From Gammaproteobacteria bacterium (GTDB lineage: Bacteria > Pseudomonadota > Gammaproteobacteria > Steroidobacterales > PWYM01): 40,077 bases of DNA. How positions within the stretch are numbered: position 1 is the first letter of the stretch; each line of letters begins with the position of its first letter. The notes beneath the pieces were generated by a model, which was not told where the DNA came from, did no database searches, and saw only the letters and a program-made list of their open reading frames with translations. Location of the stretch: NCBI GenBank assembly GCA_007127715.1, contig SKYU01000055.1, positions 1 to 40,077 on the forward strand, in the 5' to 3' direction. Made by a program: the position numbers and the translations under genes. Positions 30,175-38,657 of the stretch are shown here, piece after piece.

Positions 30175-31299
30175 ATGGACTTTTCCCTGAACGAAGAGCA
30201 GGCGCTGCTGAAGGATTCGCTGGAGCGGTTCATCCAGGGCAGCTACGACTTCGACGCCCGACGGCGCCACCTGGCCAGCGAGGCCGGCTACAGCCGCGAG
30301 ATCTACGCTCAGTTTGCGGAACTCGGCTGGACCGCCGTGCCGTTCAGCGAGTCTGATGGCGGACTGGACGGGGGACCGATCGAGCTGATGGTGATGATGG
30401 AGCAGTTCGGGCGTGGCCTGGTCATCGAGCCCTACCTGCCCTCCATCGTGCTGACGGGCGGCGTGCTGCGCCACGCCGGCGACGACGCCGCCAGGGCACG
30501 CTGGCTGCCCGGCCTGATCGACGGCTCGACCACCGGCGCGCTCGCGCTGCAGGAGCCGCAGTCGCGTTTCGACCTTGCGAACATGCGCACACGCGCAGCG
30601 CCGGGCGACGCCGGCTGGCAGCTCGACGGTCACAAGGCCGTGGTGCTGAACGCGCGGGATGCCGATCTGGTGATCGTCCCGGCGCGCACCCGCGGGCGCG
30701 ACACGGATCGGGACGGCGTCACGCTGTTCGCGCTGCCCGCGGACACGCCCGGCGTGACGATCCGTGCCTATCCGACCGTCGATGGCATGCAGGCCGGTGA
30801 GCTCCTGCTCGAAGGCGTCAGCCTGCCGGAAGATGCTGTGATCGGCACCCCGCATGCGGGTCTGGAGGTACTCGAGGCGGTCGTCCGGGACGCACTGCTC
30901 GCGGTCTCGGCCGAGGCGGTGGGCATCATGGCCGTCCTGGTCGAGAAGACCGTGGAGTACAGCAAGAGCCGCAAGCAGTTCGGCCTGCCCATCGGTGCGT
31001 TCCAGGCCCTGCAGCACCGGATGGTCGAGATGTTCATGGAGCATGAACAGAGCCGCTCGCTGCTGTACATGGCCGCCATGAAGCTGGCCTCAGAGGCACC
31101 CGACGCCTCCCGCGCCCTCTCCGCGCTGAAATACCAGGTCGGACGTGCGGGCCGGCGTATCGGTCAGGAGGCAGTGCAGCTGCATGGCGGCATGGGGGTG
31201 ACCGACGAGCTCGACGTGGCGCACTACTTCAAGCGCCTGACCATGATCGATCTCGCCTTCGGCAACGCCGACCATCACCTGGGCCGTTTCGCGGCCTGA
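30175..31299 (+). CDS. Acyl-CoA dehydrogenase (partner/small subunit-like)
   Basis: MDFSLNEEQALLKDSLERF, YSKSRKQFGLPIGAFQALQHRMVEMFM, QLHGGMGVTDELDVAHYFKRL. Confidence 0.92.
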   Translation: MDFSLNEEQALLKDSLERFIQGSYDFDARRRHLASEAGYSREIYAQFAELGWTAVPFSESDGGLDGGPIELMVMMEQFGRGLVIEPYLPSIVLTGGVLRHAGDDAARARWLPGLIDGSTTGALALQEPQSRFDLANMRTRAAPGDAGWQLDGHKAVVLNARDADLVIVPARTRGRDTDRDGVTLFALPADTPGVTIRAYPTVDGMQAGELLLEGVSLPEDAVIGTPHAGLEVLEAVVRDALLAVSAEAVGIMAVLVEKTVEYSKSRKQFGLPIGAFQALQHRMVEMFMEHEQSRSLLYMAAMKLASEAPDASRALSALKYQVGRAGRRIGQEAVQLHGGMGVTDELDVAHYFKRLTMIDLAFGNADHHLGRFAA

Positions 31300-31335
31300 G
31301 TCCACCCGCGAAGACACCGCCAGGAGCATTTCGAC

Positions 31336-32244
31336 ATGCCACGATCCATCGTCACCCTGATCACCGACTTCGGCACGAGCCAGCCCTATGCGGCCATGAT
31401 GAAGGGCGTGATCCTCACCCGTGCCCCGGGCACCGAGGTGATCGACCTGACCCACGAGATCCCGGCCTGGCAGCCGGAACTCGCCGGATTCTGGCTGCAG
31501 CACTGCCTGCCCTGGTTTCCCAGTGGCACCGTGCACCTGGCGGTGGTCGACCCGGGCGTGGGCACCGATCGCCGCCTGCTGGCCGCGGAGCTGGGCGACC
31601 AGGTGGTCATCGCCCCCGACAACGGCCTGCTGGGTGCCGTGGTCGCCCGCTACCCGCGGACCCGCCTGCGGGAGGTGGCGCTCGACGCCCTTGGCGGCCT
31701 GCTGCCGGCGCGGCGCAGCCACACCTTCCACGGCCGCGACGTCTTCGCGCCGATCGCCGGCGAGATGGCTGCCGGGCGGCTGTCGGTCGTGAGCCTCGGA
31801 GACACCACCGAGGACTACGTACGCGGTGCACTGGGGCTGCCAGAGGTCCGCGAGGGCGTGATCCACGGCCAGGTGGTGCTGGCGGACCGCTGGGGCAACC
31901 TGCTGACCAACATCGAGGCACCGCGTCCAGCCGCCGAGGACAGTCTCCGGCTGAGGCTCGCCGGCCGCGAGTTCCCGATCTGCCGCGGCAGCTATGCCGG
32001 ACTGCCCGAGGGCGAGCCCGGTGCCCTCATCAACGCCCATGGCCTGGTTGAGATCGCCGTCAACCAGGGCAGCGCGGCCACAATGCTGGATGCGGGCACG
32101 GGCACGGCGGTGGAGATCCTCGGGGCGGAGATTCCAGCGCCGCGACCGATGCGCCCGGGCGGGCCCGGAGGCCGCCCCACAGGTCGTCCCGCCGCCGCCG
32201 GTTCAGGCGGACGGCCCTCGGGCGGTCGGCCAGGCGCGGGCTGA
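31336..32244 (+). CDS. SAM hydroxide adenosyltransferase / SAM hydrolase family (DUF62) with Gly/Pro/Arg-rich C-terminal tail
   Basis: VTLITDFGTSQPYAAMMKGVIL, VHLAVVDPGVGTDRRLLA, APDNGLLG, FHGRDVFAPIAGEMA; tail PAPRPMRPGGPGGRPTGRPAAAGSGGRPSGGRPGAG. Confidence 0.9.
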   Translation: MPRSIVTLITDFGTSQPYAAMMKGVILTRAPGTEVIDLTHEIPAWQPELAGFWLQHCLPWFPSGTVHLAVVDPGVGTDRRLLAAELGDQVVIAPDNGLLGAVVARYPRTRLREVALDALGGLLPARRSHTFHGRDVFAPIAGEMAAGRLSVVSLGDTTEDYVRGALGLPEVREGVIHGQVVLADRWGNLLTNIEAPRPAAEDSLRLRLAGREFPICRGSYAGLPEGEPGALINAHGLVEIAVNQGSAATMLDAGTGTAVEILGAEIPAPRPMRPGGPGGRPTGRPAAAGSGGRPSGGRPGAG

Positions 32245-32271
32245 GACGGGCCGGTCGGGACGCCAGCGCGG

Positions 32272-33963
32272 CTAGCGCGCCGCGGCCTCCAGCCTCGCCC
32301 AGGAATCCCGCAAGGTCACGGTGCGATTGAGCACCAGCACACCCGTGGCGCTGGCGGCATCGCGGGTGAAGTAGCCGGCGCGCTCGAGCTGTACCGTCTC
32401 CCCCGGGCCGAGCGCGGCGAGCGCGGGCTCGCCCAGCGCACCTGTCAGGGTGACCAGCGATTCGGGATTGAGGGCGGCAAGGTAGTCTCCCTGCCCGTCG
32501 GGATCCGCCGCGGAGAACAGCCGGTCGTACAGACGCAACTCGACCGGGATGGCGCTTGCCGCATGCACCCAGTGGATCGTGCCCTTGACCTTGCGGTCGG
32601 CACCGCTGGCGCCACTGCGGGTTTCGGGGTCGTAGCTGCAGCGAAGCTCGACCACCTGACCGGTCTCGTCCCGGATCATCTCGTCGCAGCGGATGATGAA
32701 GGCACCGCGCAGACGCACCTCGCCACCGGGCTTGAGGCGATGGAACTTGCGAGGCGGATCCTCCATGAAATCGTCCGCCTCGATGTAGAGTTCACGCCCG
32801 AAGATCACCTCTCGGCTGCCGCGCGCGGGGTCGGCCGGATGATTGGGCAGGCTCACGGTCTCGGTCTGCCCGTCGGGCCAGTTCTCCAGCACGATCTTCA
32901 GCGGTCGCTGTACCGCCAGCCGGCGCTCGGCATGGACATTGAGATGCTCACGCACCGCGCTCTCGAGGGCGCCCATCTCGATGGTGTTCTCTTTCTTGGT
33001 GACCCCCACGCGGCGAATGAACTCACGCACGGCCTCCGGGGGGTAGCCCCGCCGTCGCATGCCCGCCAGCGTCGGCATTCTCGGATCATCCCAGCCGGCC
33101 ACGATGCCGCGCTCCACGAGCTGGCTGAGCTTGCGCTTGCTGGTGACCGTGAAGGCCAGATTCAGCCGCGAGAACTCGATCTGCTGCGGCCGGTGGGGAA
33201 GATCCAGCTGATCCAGCAGCCAGTCGTAGAGCGGCCGATGGTCTTCGAACTCCAGCGTGCACAGCGAGTGGGTGATGCCCTCGAAGGCGTCCGAGAGGGT
33301 GTGCGCGAAATCGTACATCGGGTAGATGCACCAGGCCTCCCCGGTACGTTGGTGGGCGACCTTGCGGATGCGGTAGAGCGTGGGATCGCGCAGGTTGATA
33401 TTGCCGGAGGCCATGTCGATCCGCGCGCGCAGCACGCATTCGCCCTCGGCGAATTCGCCCCGGCGCATGCGTTCGAACAGCTCGAGATTCTCCTCGACGC
33501 TGCGCGCGCGGTACGGGCTCTCCCGGCCCGGTGCGGTCAGTGTGCCCCGGTACTCACGGATCTGCTCGGCACTGAGGTGATCGACATAGGCCAGGCCCCG
33601 GCGGATGAGTTCGACCGCGCAGGCATGGAGCCGCTCGAAATAGTCTGACGCGTGGGTCAGCCGGTCCCCCCAGTCGAAGCCAAGCCATGCCACATCCTCG
33701 CGAATCGCCTGGACGAAGGTCTCGTCCTCGCGCAGCGGATTGGTGTCGTCGAAGCGCAGAAAGCAGCGCCCGCCGAATTCCTCGGCCACGCCGAAGTTCA
33801 GGCAGATCGACTTGGCATGCCCGATATGCAGGTAACCGTTCGGCTCGGGTGGAAAACGCGTGACCACGGCACCGCCATGGCGCCCGGCCGCACGATCGGC
33901 GGTGATGCGCTGGCGGATGAAATCGGCCGGTGAGACCGGGGAGGCGGGCTGTTCGCTGGACAT
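32272..33963 (-). CDS. glnS: Glutaminyl-tRNA synthetase
   Basis: RFPPEPNGYLHIGHAKSICLNFG, CTLEFEDHRPLYDWLLDQL, VTSKRKLSQLVE (KMSKS-like). Start at ATG 33963. Confidence 0.97.
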   Translation of the reverse strand: MSSEQPASPVSPADFIRQRITADRAAGRHGGAVVTRFPPEPNGYLHIGHAKSICLNFGVAEEFGGRCFLRFDDTNPLREDETFVQAIREDVAWLGFDWGDRLTHASDYFERLHACAVELIRRGLAYVDHLSAEQIREYRGTLTAPGRESPYRARSVEENLELFERMRRGEFAEGECVLRARIDMASGNINLRDPTLYRIRKVAHQRTGEAWCIYPMYDFAHTLSDAFEGITHSLCTLEFEDHRPLYDWLLDQLDLPHRPQQIEFSRLNLAFTVTSKRKLSQLVERGIVAGWDDPRMPTLAGMRRRGYPPEAVREFIRRVGVTKKENTIEMGALESAVREHLNVHAERRLAVQRPLKIVLENWPDGQTETVSLPNHPADPARGSREVIFGRELYIEADDFMEDPPRKFHRLKPGGEVRLRGAFIIRCDEMIRDETGQVVELRCSYDPETRSGASGADRKVKGTIHWVHAASAIPVELRLYDRLFSAADPDGQGDYLAALNPESLVTLTGALGEPALAALGPGETVQLERAGYFTRDAASATGVLVLNRTVTLRDSWARLEAAAR

Positions 33964-34018
33964 GATGACCGTCGGCGCCAGGAGGTGGGGTGAACTTTCG
34001 CGCGGATTGTACTGGATG

Positions 34019-35023
34019 TCAGCCCGCCGCACGGACCGGGACGCCGGCTTGCAGGCGGGCCGCCCACTGCCGACAGGCCGCATCGTACTCGGCGACGAGC
34101 GCCGCCACGCTCTCGGCGACAGGACTCACCCGGTCGATCCCGCCGATCCCCTGACCCGCGCTCCAGATGTCTCGCCAGGCCTTCCTGTCTTTCAGCCCCT
34201 CGCCAGCGTCCGCAAAGTTCATGGCTTCCTTGCCCGCGCCAGGCAGCGCAGCCGGATCGAGGCCGGCCGCAATGATGCTCGGCCCAAGGTAGTTGCCCGG
34301 CACGCCGGTGAAGGTCGAGGTATAGACGATATCGGCGGCGGCATGCTCGACCAGCATCTGCTTGTACGCCGCTGCGGCGTTCGCCTCCTCGGTGGCGATG
34401 AACCGGGTGCCGATATAGGCAAGATCCGCCCCCATGACCTGCGCCGCCAGCACCTGCTCGCCATGGGTGATTGCGCCGGCGAGCAGCACCAGACCATCGT
34501 ACTCGGCGCGGACTTCCTGGAGCAGCGCGAAGGGACTGAGCGCACCCGCATGCCCGCCGGCGCCCGCGCAGACGAGAATCAGGCCGTCCACCCCGGCCGC
34601 GATGGCCTTGCGGGCGTGGCGCAGGGTCGTGACATCATGAATCACCAGGCCACCGTACCCGTGCACGGCCTCCACCACTTCCGAGGGCTCACGCAGACTG
34701 GTGATCACCACCGGGACGCGGTAGCGGACGCAGGCCTCGAGATCCTGCGCCAGACGGTTGTTGGTGTGGTGCACGATGAGGTTGACCGCATAGGGGGCGA
34801 CGGTCGCCTCGGGATACCGGTCCCGGTACCCGGCCAGCTCGGCTTCCAGGGTCTCCAGCCACTGCGGAAAGGCCTCCGCGGGTCGCGCATTCAGCGACGG
34901 GAAGGCCCCGACGATGCCGGCCTTGCACTGCTCCGCGACCATCCGCGGATTCGACACGATGAACATGGGCGCGGCCACCACGGGCACCCGCAGGCTGGCC
35001 TTGAGGTCTTCGACGGTGGGCAT
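34019..35023 (-). CDS. Nitronate monooxygenase family protein
   Basis: PVVAAPMFIVSNPRMVAEQCKAGIVGAFP, CAGAGGHAGALSPFALL, GTRFIATEEANA. Start at ATG 35023. Confidence 0.9.
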   Translation of the reverse strand: MPTVEDLKASLRVPVVAAPMFIVSNPRMVAEQCKAGIVGAFPSLNARPAEAFPQWLETLEAELAGYRDRYPEATVAPYAVNLIVHHTNNRLAQDLEACVRYRVPVVITSLREPSEVVEAVHGYGGLVIHDVTTLRHARKAIAAGVDGLILVCAGAGGHAGALSPFALLQEVRAEYDGLVLLAGAITHGEQVLAAQVMGADLAYIGTRFIATEEANAAAAYKQMLVEHAAADIVYTSTFTGVPGNYLGPSIIAAGLDPAALPGAGKEAMNFADAGEGLKDRKAWRDIWSAGQGIGGIDRVSPVAESVAALVAEYDAACRQWAARLQAGVPVRAAG

Positions 35024-35198
35024 GCGAGCGCTCCGGCAGTTGTGGGCGGCCGTTACCCTAGCACGTGCCGCCGGATCACGGAGCACCTTGGTGAATCCAG
35101 GGAAACCGGACCGGCGTAACCGTTGCATCCGGGATACAAAAACGTTCGGCGGGCCCCAAGTCCCGGCTCCAGGTGTTGGGCCGGCGCACCGGCCGCCA

Positions 35199-35228
35199 TT
35201 GACCTGGTCAGACGGGCGTGATTGTATA
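35199..35228 (+). promoter_or_regulatory. Candidate promoter of TonB receptor 3 with overlapping palindrome
   Basis: TTGACC - 18 bp - TGTATA; perfect inverted repeat TGACC-T-GGTCA (35200-35210) covers the -35 box. Confidence 0.45.
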
Positions 35229-35351
35229 CCGGCGTGCCGGGGGCGTGGGGGACGCCACCGCCAGCGAAAAGCGCCCCGGCTCCAGCCTGGGGACAGGCCA
35301 GCAGACCGCTGGATCGCCAACGAACTCCAAACCACATCTAGAGGACTCGCC

Positions 35352-37832
35352 GTGAGCAAGACAGTCGCCACACCGCTTCGCACCGCCGTCCGGCGCGCCA
35401 TGTTGCTGTCCGGGGTCGGACTCGTCATGGGCACGCCTGCCTACGCCCAGATCGATGAGATCGTCGTCACGGCACGCCAGCGCGCCGAGCTGCTGCAGGA
35501 CGTCCCGGCCTCCGTGACCGCCTTCACCCAGGCCGACATCACCGACGCCGGCATCGTCCGTCCCGAGGACTTCATCGCCCTGACCCCCGGCGTGACGATG
35601 ATCAACAGCACCGAGGCGGGCGACCTGCAGGTCAACATCCGCGGCATCAACACCTCGCGCGATGCCGAGACCAACTTCGCACTGATCGTCGACGGCATCC
35701 TGCTGACCAACCCGAACGCCTTCAACCAGGAGTTCGCGAACATCACCCAGATCGAAGTCGTCAAGGGCCCGCAGGGTGCGCTCTACGGCCGCAACGCGGC
35801 CGCCGGTGCCATCATCATCACCACCGAGCAGCCCGGCAACGAGCTTCTGGGCAATGTGAAGGTCGGCGTAGGCAACAACAACACCTTCACCGGCAGCGGT
35901 GCCATCAGCGGACCGCTGATCAGCGATACGCTCTACGGCGGATTGAACTTCGCCTACCGCGACTCCGACGGGCACTTCACCAACGCCTTCACCGAGCGCA
36001 AGGAAGTCGACGACTACAACGAGTGGGTGCTTGGCGGCCGCCTGGTCTGGGATGTCAGCGACACCCTCACCCTGGACATGAAGGCGCGCTACAGCGAAAT
36101 CGACTCGGCAGCCATCGGCTTCAACGCCTCGTTTGCGCTGCCCTTTCTGGTGGATGCCTTCGGCAACCCCGACTTCGCACCGGACGTCAACGACCACCGC
36201 TTCGTCTACCAGAACAACATCGTGCCGCAGAACGAGCAGGAAAATCTGAACATCTCGATCAAGGCGGACTGGGATCTCGGCTTCGCCACCCTGACAGGCA
36301 TCGCCGCCTTCAACGATCAGGAACAGTATTTCCTGACCGACGGCACGAGTGCAGCCTTCGGGATCTACTTTGCCGAGCCCACCTGTCTCGCCTCTCTGGC
36401 CGATCGCGCGGCTGACTTCCCGCAGCCCTCGCCGTTTTTCAACTTCGGCAATCCGGACGCCCAGCTTCTGCCGCCCTACTCGGTCACCACCTGCGACGGC
36501 TACCAGTACCAGGTGCGCAACCAGGAAGACCTCTCCTTCGAGCTGCGCCTGACTTCGCCGGGAGATGCCCCGCTGCGCTGGATCGCCGGCGTCAACTATG
36601 TCGACATCGACCGGACGGTGATCGTCGCCCAGGGCGCCGATCTCAACCGCGGGTTCCTGCTCGAGCCCTATGTACCCCCGACCGGTCCCAACCCCACCGA
36701 TCTGCTGTATTTCGACGATTACTCGAACAAGGTCTTCGCGCTGTTCGGCAGCCTGGGGTATGACCTGGCCGACGACGTCGAAATCTCGCTCGCCATGCGC
36801 TACGACCGCGAGCGCCGGCGGGTTCAGAACCGCGTGCCCACCGATGCAGTGGCGCCGTTCATCAACCCGCTGGGCCTGGACGCACCGCCGATCAACCCGG
36901 CCCTGCTGTTCCAGAACATCATCCCGGACCGCTCGCGGACCTTCGGCCAGCTTCAGCCGAGGCTGAGCCTCAGCTGGTCGATCAACGACGAGTGGAGTGT
37001 CTACGGCAGCTATGGCGTGGGCTTCCGCAGCGGCGGCTTCAACTCCCAGGGCGTCGAGGCAACCCTGCAGGTGTTCTACACCGACGCCTTCAACGCGCAG
37101 CTGTTCAATGCGCGCGACGAGTTCGACAAGGAGGTTTCGAAGTCCTTCGAGGCCGGCTTCAAGAGCTCGCTGCTCGACCGGCGGCTGCAGGTCAACGGCG
37201 CGGTGTTCCAGACGCGCGTGGATGACATGCAGTTCTTCAACTTCTTCGCCGGGCCCTTCGGCCTGCTGCGCGTCGTGACCAACATCGACAAGGTCGACCT
37301 CACCGGCGCCGAGGTCGACTTCCGGTACCGGATCACCGACAACTTCACGCTGTATGGCGGCGGCTCGGTCCTCGACAGCGAAATCAAGACCAACCGCAAC
37401 CGCCCCTACACGGTCGGCAACAAGGTCCCGATGGCACCGAGCTACACCTGGAACATCGGCGGACAGTTCAGCGCACCGATCACCCCGGCGCTCGATCTGG
37501 TGGCGCGGGTGGACGTCAATGGCGTCGGCCCGACCTGGTTCGGTGAGGTACAGGATGGGCCTGACCAGGTGGTGCCGACGCTGTTCAGCTTCTTCTCAGG
37601 TGACCCGACGCTGCCGACCGGCGACTTCTCGCGCACCCGGCGCGACTCCTACGAGCTGGTCAACGCACGTCTCGGGGTTCGGGCCGACAACTGGAGCGCG
37701 ACGCTCTGGGCGCGGAACCTGTTCAACAAGGAGTACCTGCAGGAAATCATCCCGGCACCTGAGTTCGGCGGTTCGTTCATCCACGATTCCCCGCGACGCA
37801 GCTTCGGGGTGGAACTGAACTACCTGTTCTGA
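35352..37832 (+). CDS. TonB-dependent receptor 3
   Basis: GTG start; signal peptide ending AYA; DEIVVTARQRAELLQDVPASVTAF; IEVVKGPQGALYGRNAAAGAIIITTEQPG; C-terminal FGVELNYLF. Confidence 0.94.
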   Translation: MSKTVATPLRTAVRRAMLLSGVGLVMGTPAYAQIDEIVVTARQRAELLQDVPASVTAFTQADITDAGIVRPEDFIALTPGVTMINSTEAGDLQVNIRGINTSRDAETNFALIVDGILLTNPNAFNQEFANITQIEVVKGPQGALYGRNAAAGAIIITTEQPGNELLGNVKVGVGNNNTFTGSGAISGPLISDTLYGGLNFAYRDSDGHFTNAFTERKEVDDYNEWVLGGRLVWDVSDTLTLDMKARYSEIDSAAIGFNASFALPFLVDAFGNPDFAPDVNDHRFVYQNNIVPQNEQENLNISIKADWDLGFATLTGIAAFNDQEQYFLTDGTSAAFGIYFAEPTCLASLADRAADFPQPSPFFNFGNPDAQLLPPYSVTTCDGYQYQVRNQEDLSFELRLTSPGDAPLRWIAGVNYVDIDRTVIVAQGADLNRGFLLEPYVPPTGPNPTDLLYFDDYSNKVFALFGSLGYDLADDVEISLAMRYDRERRRVQNRVPTDAVAPFINPLGLDAPPINPALLFQNIIPDRSRTFGQLQPRLSLSWSINDEWSVYGSYGVGFRSGGFNSQGVEATLQVFYTDAFNAQLFNARDEFDKEVSKSFEAGFKSSLLDRRLQVNGAVFQTRVDDMQFFNFFAGPFGLLRVVTNIDKVDLTGAEVDFRYRITDNFTLYGGGSVLDSEIKTNRNRPYTVGNKVPMAPSYTWNIGGQFSAPITPALDLVARVDVNGVGPTWFGEVQDGPDQVVPTLFSFFSGDPTLPTGDFSRTRRDSYELVNARLGVRADNWSATLWARNLFNKEYLQEIIPAPEFGGSFIHDSPRRSFGVELNYLF

Positions 37833-37856
37833 CCTGTCGGCCCGGCCGACCACCAG

Positions 37857-37893
37857 ACACCCGGATGTCCGTCGGACATCCGGGTGTTTTTTT
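37857..37893 (+). terminator. Rho-independent terminator of TonB receptor 3
   Basis: Perfect 14-bp stem ACACCCGGATGTCC - GTC - GGACATCCGGGTGT followed by a T-tract. Confidence 0.93.
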
Positions 37894-37922
37894 GTTCTAC
37901 GCTGTCAGACGATTCTCGCCCG

Positions 37923-38498
37923 TCAGGGTGCAAACGGCGGCTGGATCCAGAGTGCGGACTTCGCGATCAGCGCGCCCAGCAGCGCTCCCACGAACACGTC
38001 GGTCGGATAATGCAGCCCGAGGATGACACGCGAGGCAGCCACCAGCAGCGCAAAAGGCACGAGCACGATCGCCAGCACCGGAAACCATGCGACCGCCAGC
38101 GTCGTGAACAGCACCGCGTGCAGCGTGTGACCGCTCGGAAAACTGTAACGATCAAGCGGTGGGGTCGCGCAGACGATGCCAGCATGGGAGACAAAGGGAC
38201 GCTCGCGGACCAGACGCCGCTTGAGACCCGCATAGACCGCAACGCCAAGCAGCGCGGCCAGCCCCATCTGCAGGGCGGCGACACGTCCGGCGGGTCCCAG
38301 GCCCACTGCGCACGCGGCCATCAGCATATACCAGAACACGCCGTCGCCCAGACGACTGACCACGGCAAACAGGCGACGTACGCCCGGGTGGCGGGCCAGC
38401 GCGTTGATCCGCAGACACAGCTGCTGCTCGAGCGTGTCGCAGACCTCCAACGCGCGAGGCGGGCGGGTTCTCGAACCTGTGATGGCCATGGGCTTCAT
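37923..38498 (-). CDS. PAP2 superfamily phosphatase (membrane)
   Basis: All three PAP2 motifs intact: KRRLVRERP (Kx6RP), FPSGHT (PSGH), SRVILGLHYPTD (SRx5Hx3D). Confidence 0.92.
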   Translation of the reverse strand: MKPMAITGSRTRPPRALEVCDTLEQQLCLRINALARHPGVRRLFAVVSRLGDGVFWYMLMAACAVGLGPAGRVAALQMGLAALLGVAVYAGLKRRLVRERPFVSHAGIVCATPPLDRYSFPSGHTLHAVLFTTLAVAWFPVLAIVLVPFALLVAASRVILGLHYPTDVFVGALLGALIAKSALWIQPPFAP

Positions 38499-38521
38499 GC
38501 ACTGTAGTGTCGCGGCGCGTC

Positions 38522-38561
38522 AAGACAGCACGATTGCAGTTCGCTGACAGTTGCATGAAAC
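38522..38561 (-). promoter_or_regulatory. Candidate PhoB-binding array facing the PAP2 gene (four half-sites, 11-bp pitch)
   Basis: Minus strand: GTTTCAT-GCAA-CTGTCAG-CGAA-CTGCAAT-CGTG-CTGTCTT; unit edges at 38555, 38544, 38533, 38522. Confidence 0.65.
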
Positions 38562-38595
38562 CTCGCGGTCCGGCACTGACCTCCAGCCACAGGCG

Positions 38596-38635
38596 CGGTC
38601 ACATGGCTGTCACAAGGCTGAAAGACGGCGGTAAC
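38596..38635 (+). promoter_or_regulatory. Candidate PhoB-binding array facing the GT4 gene (four half-sites, 11-bp pitch)
   Basis: Plus strand: CGGTCAC-ATGG-CTGTCAC-AAGG-CTGAAAG-ACGG-CGGTAAC; unit starts at 38596, 38607, 38618, 38629. Confidence 0.7.
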
Positions 38636-38657
38636 CTCGCGCAGGCTCAATGCGGCC

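Noticed and set aside
28831-31044. 737-aa minus-strand ORF antisense to the acyl-CoA dehydrogenases
   Set aside because: Shadow ORF; its apparent continuity with moaC is coincidental.
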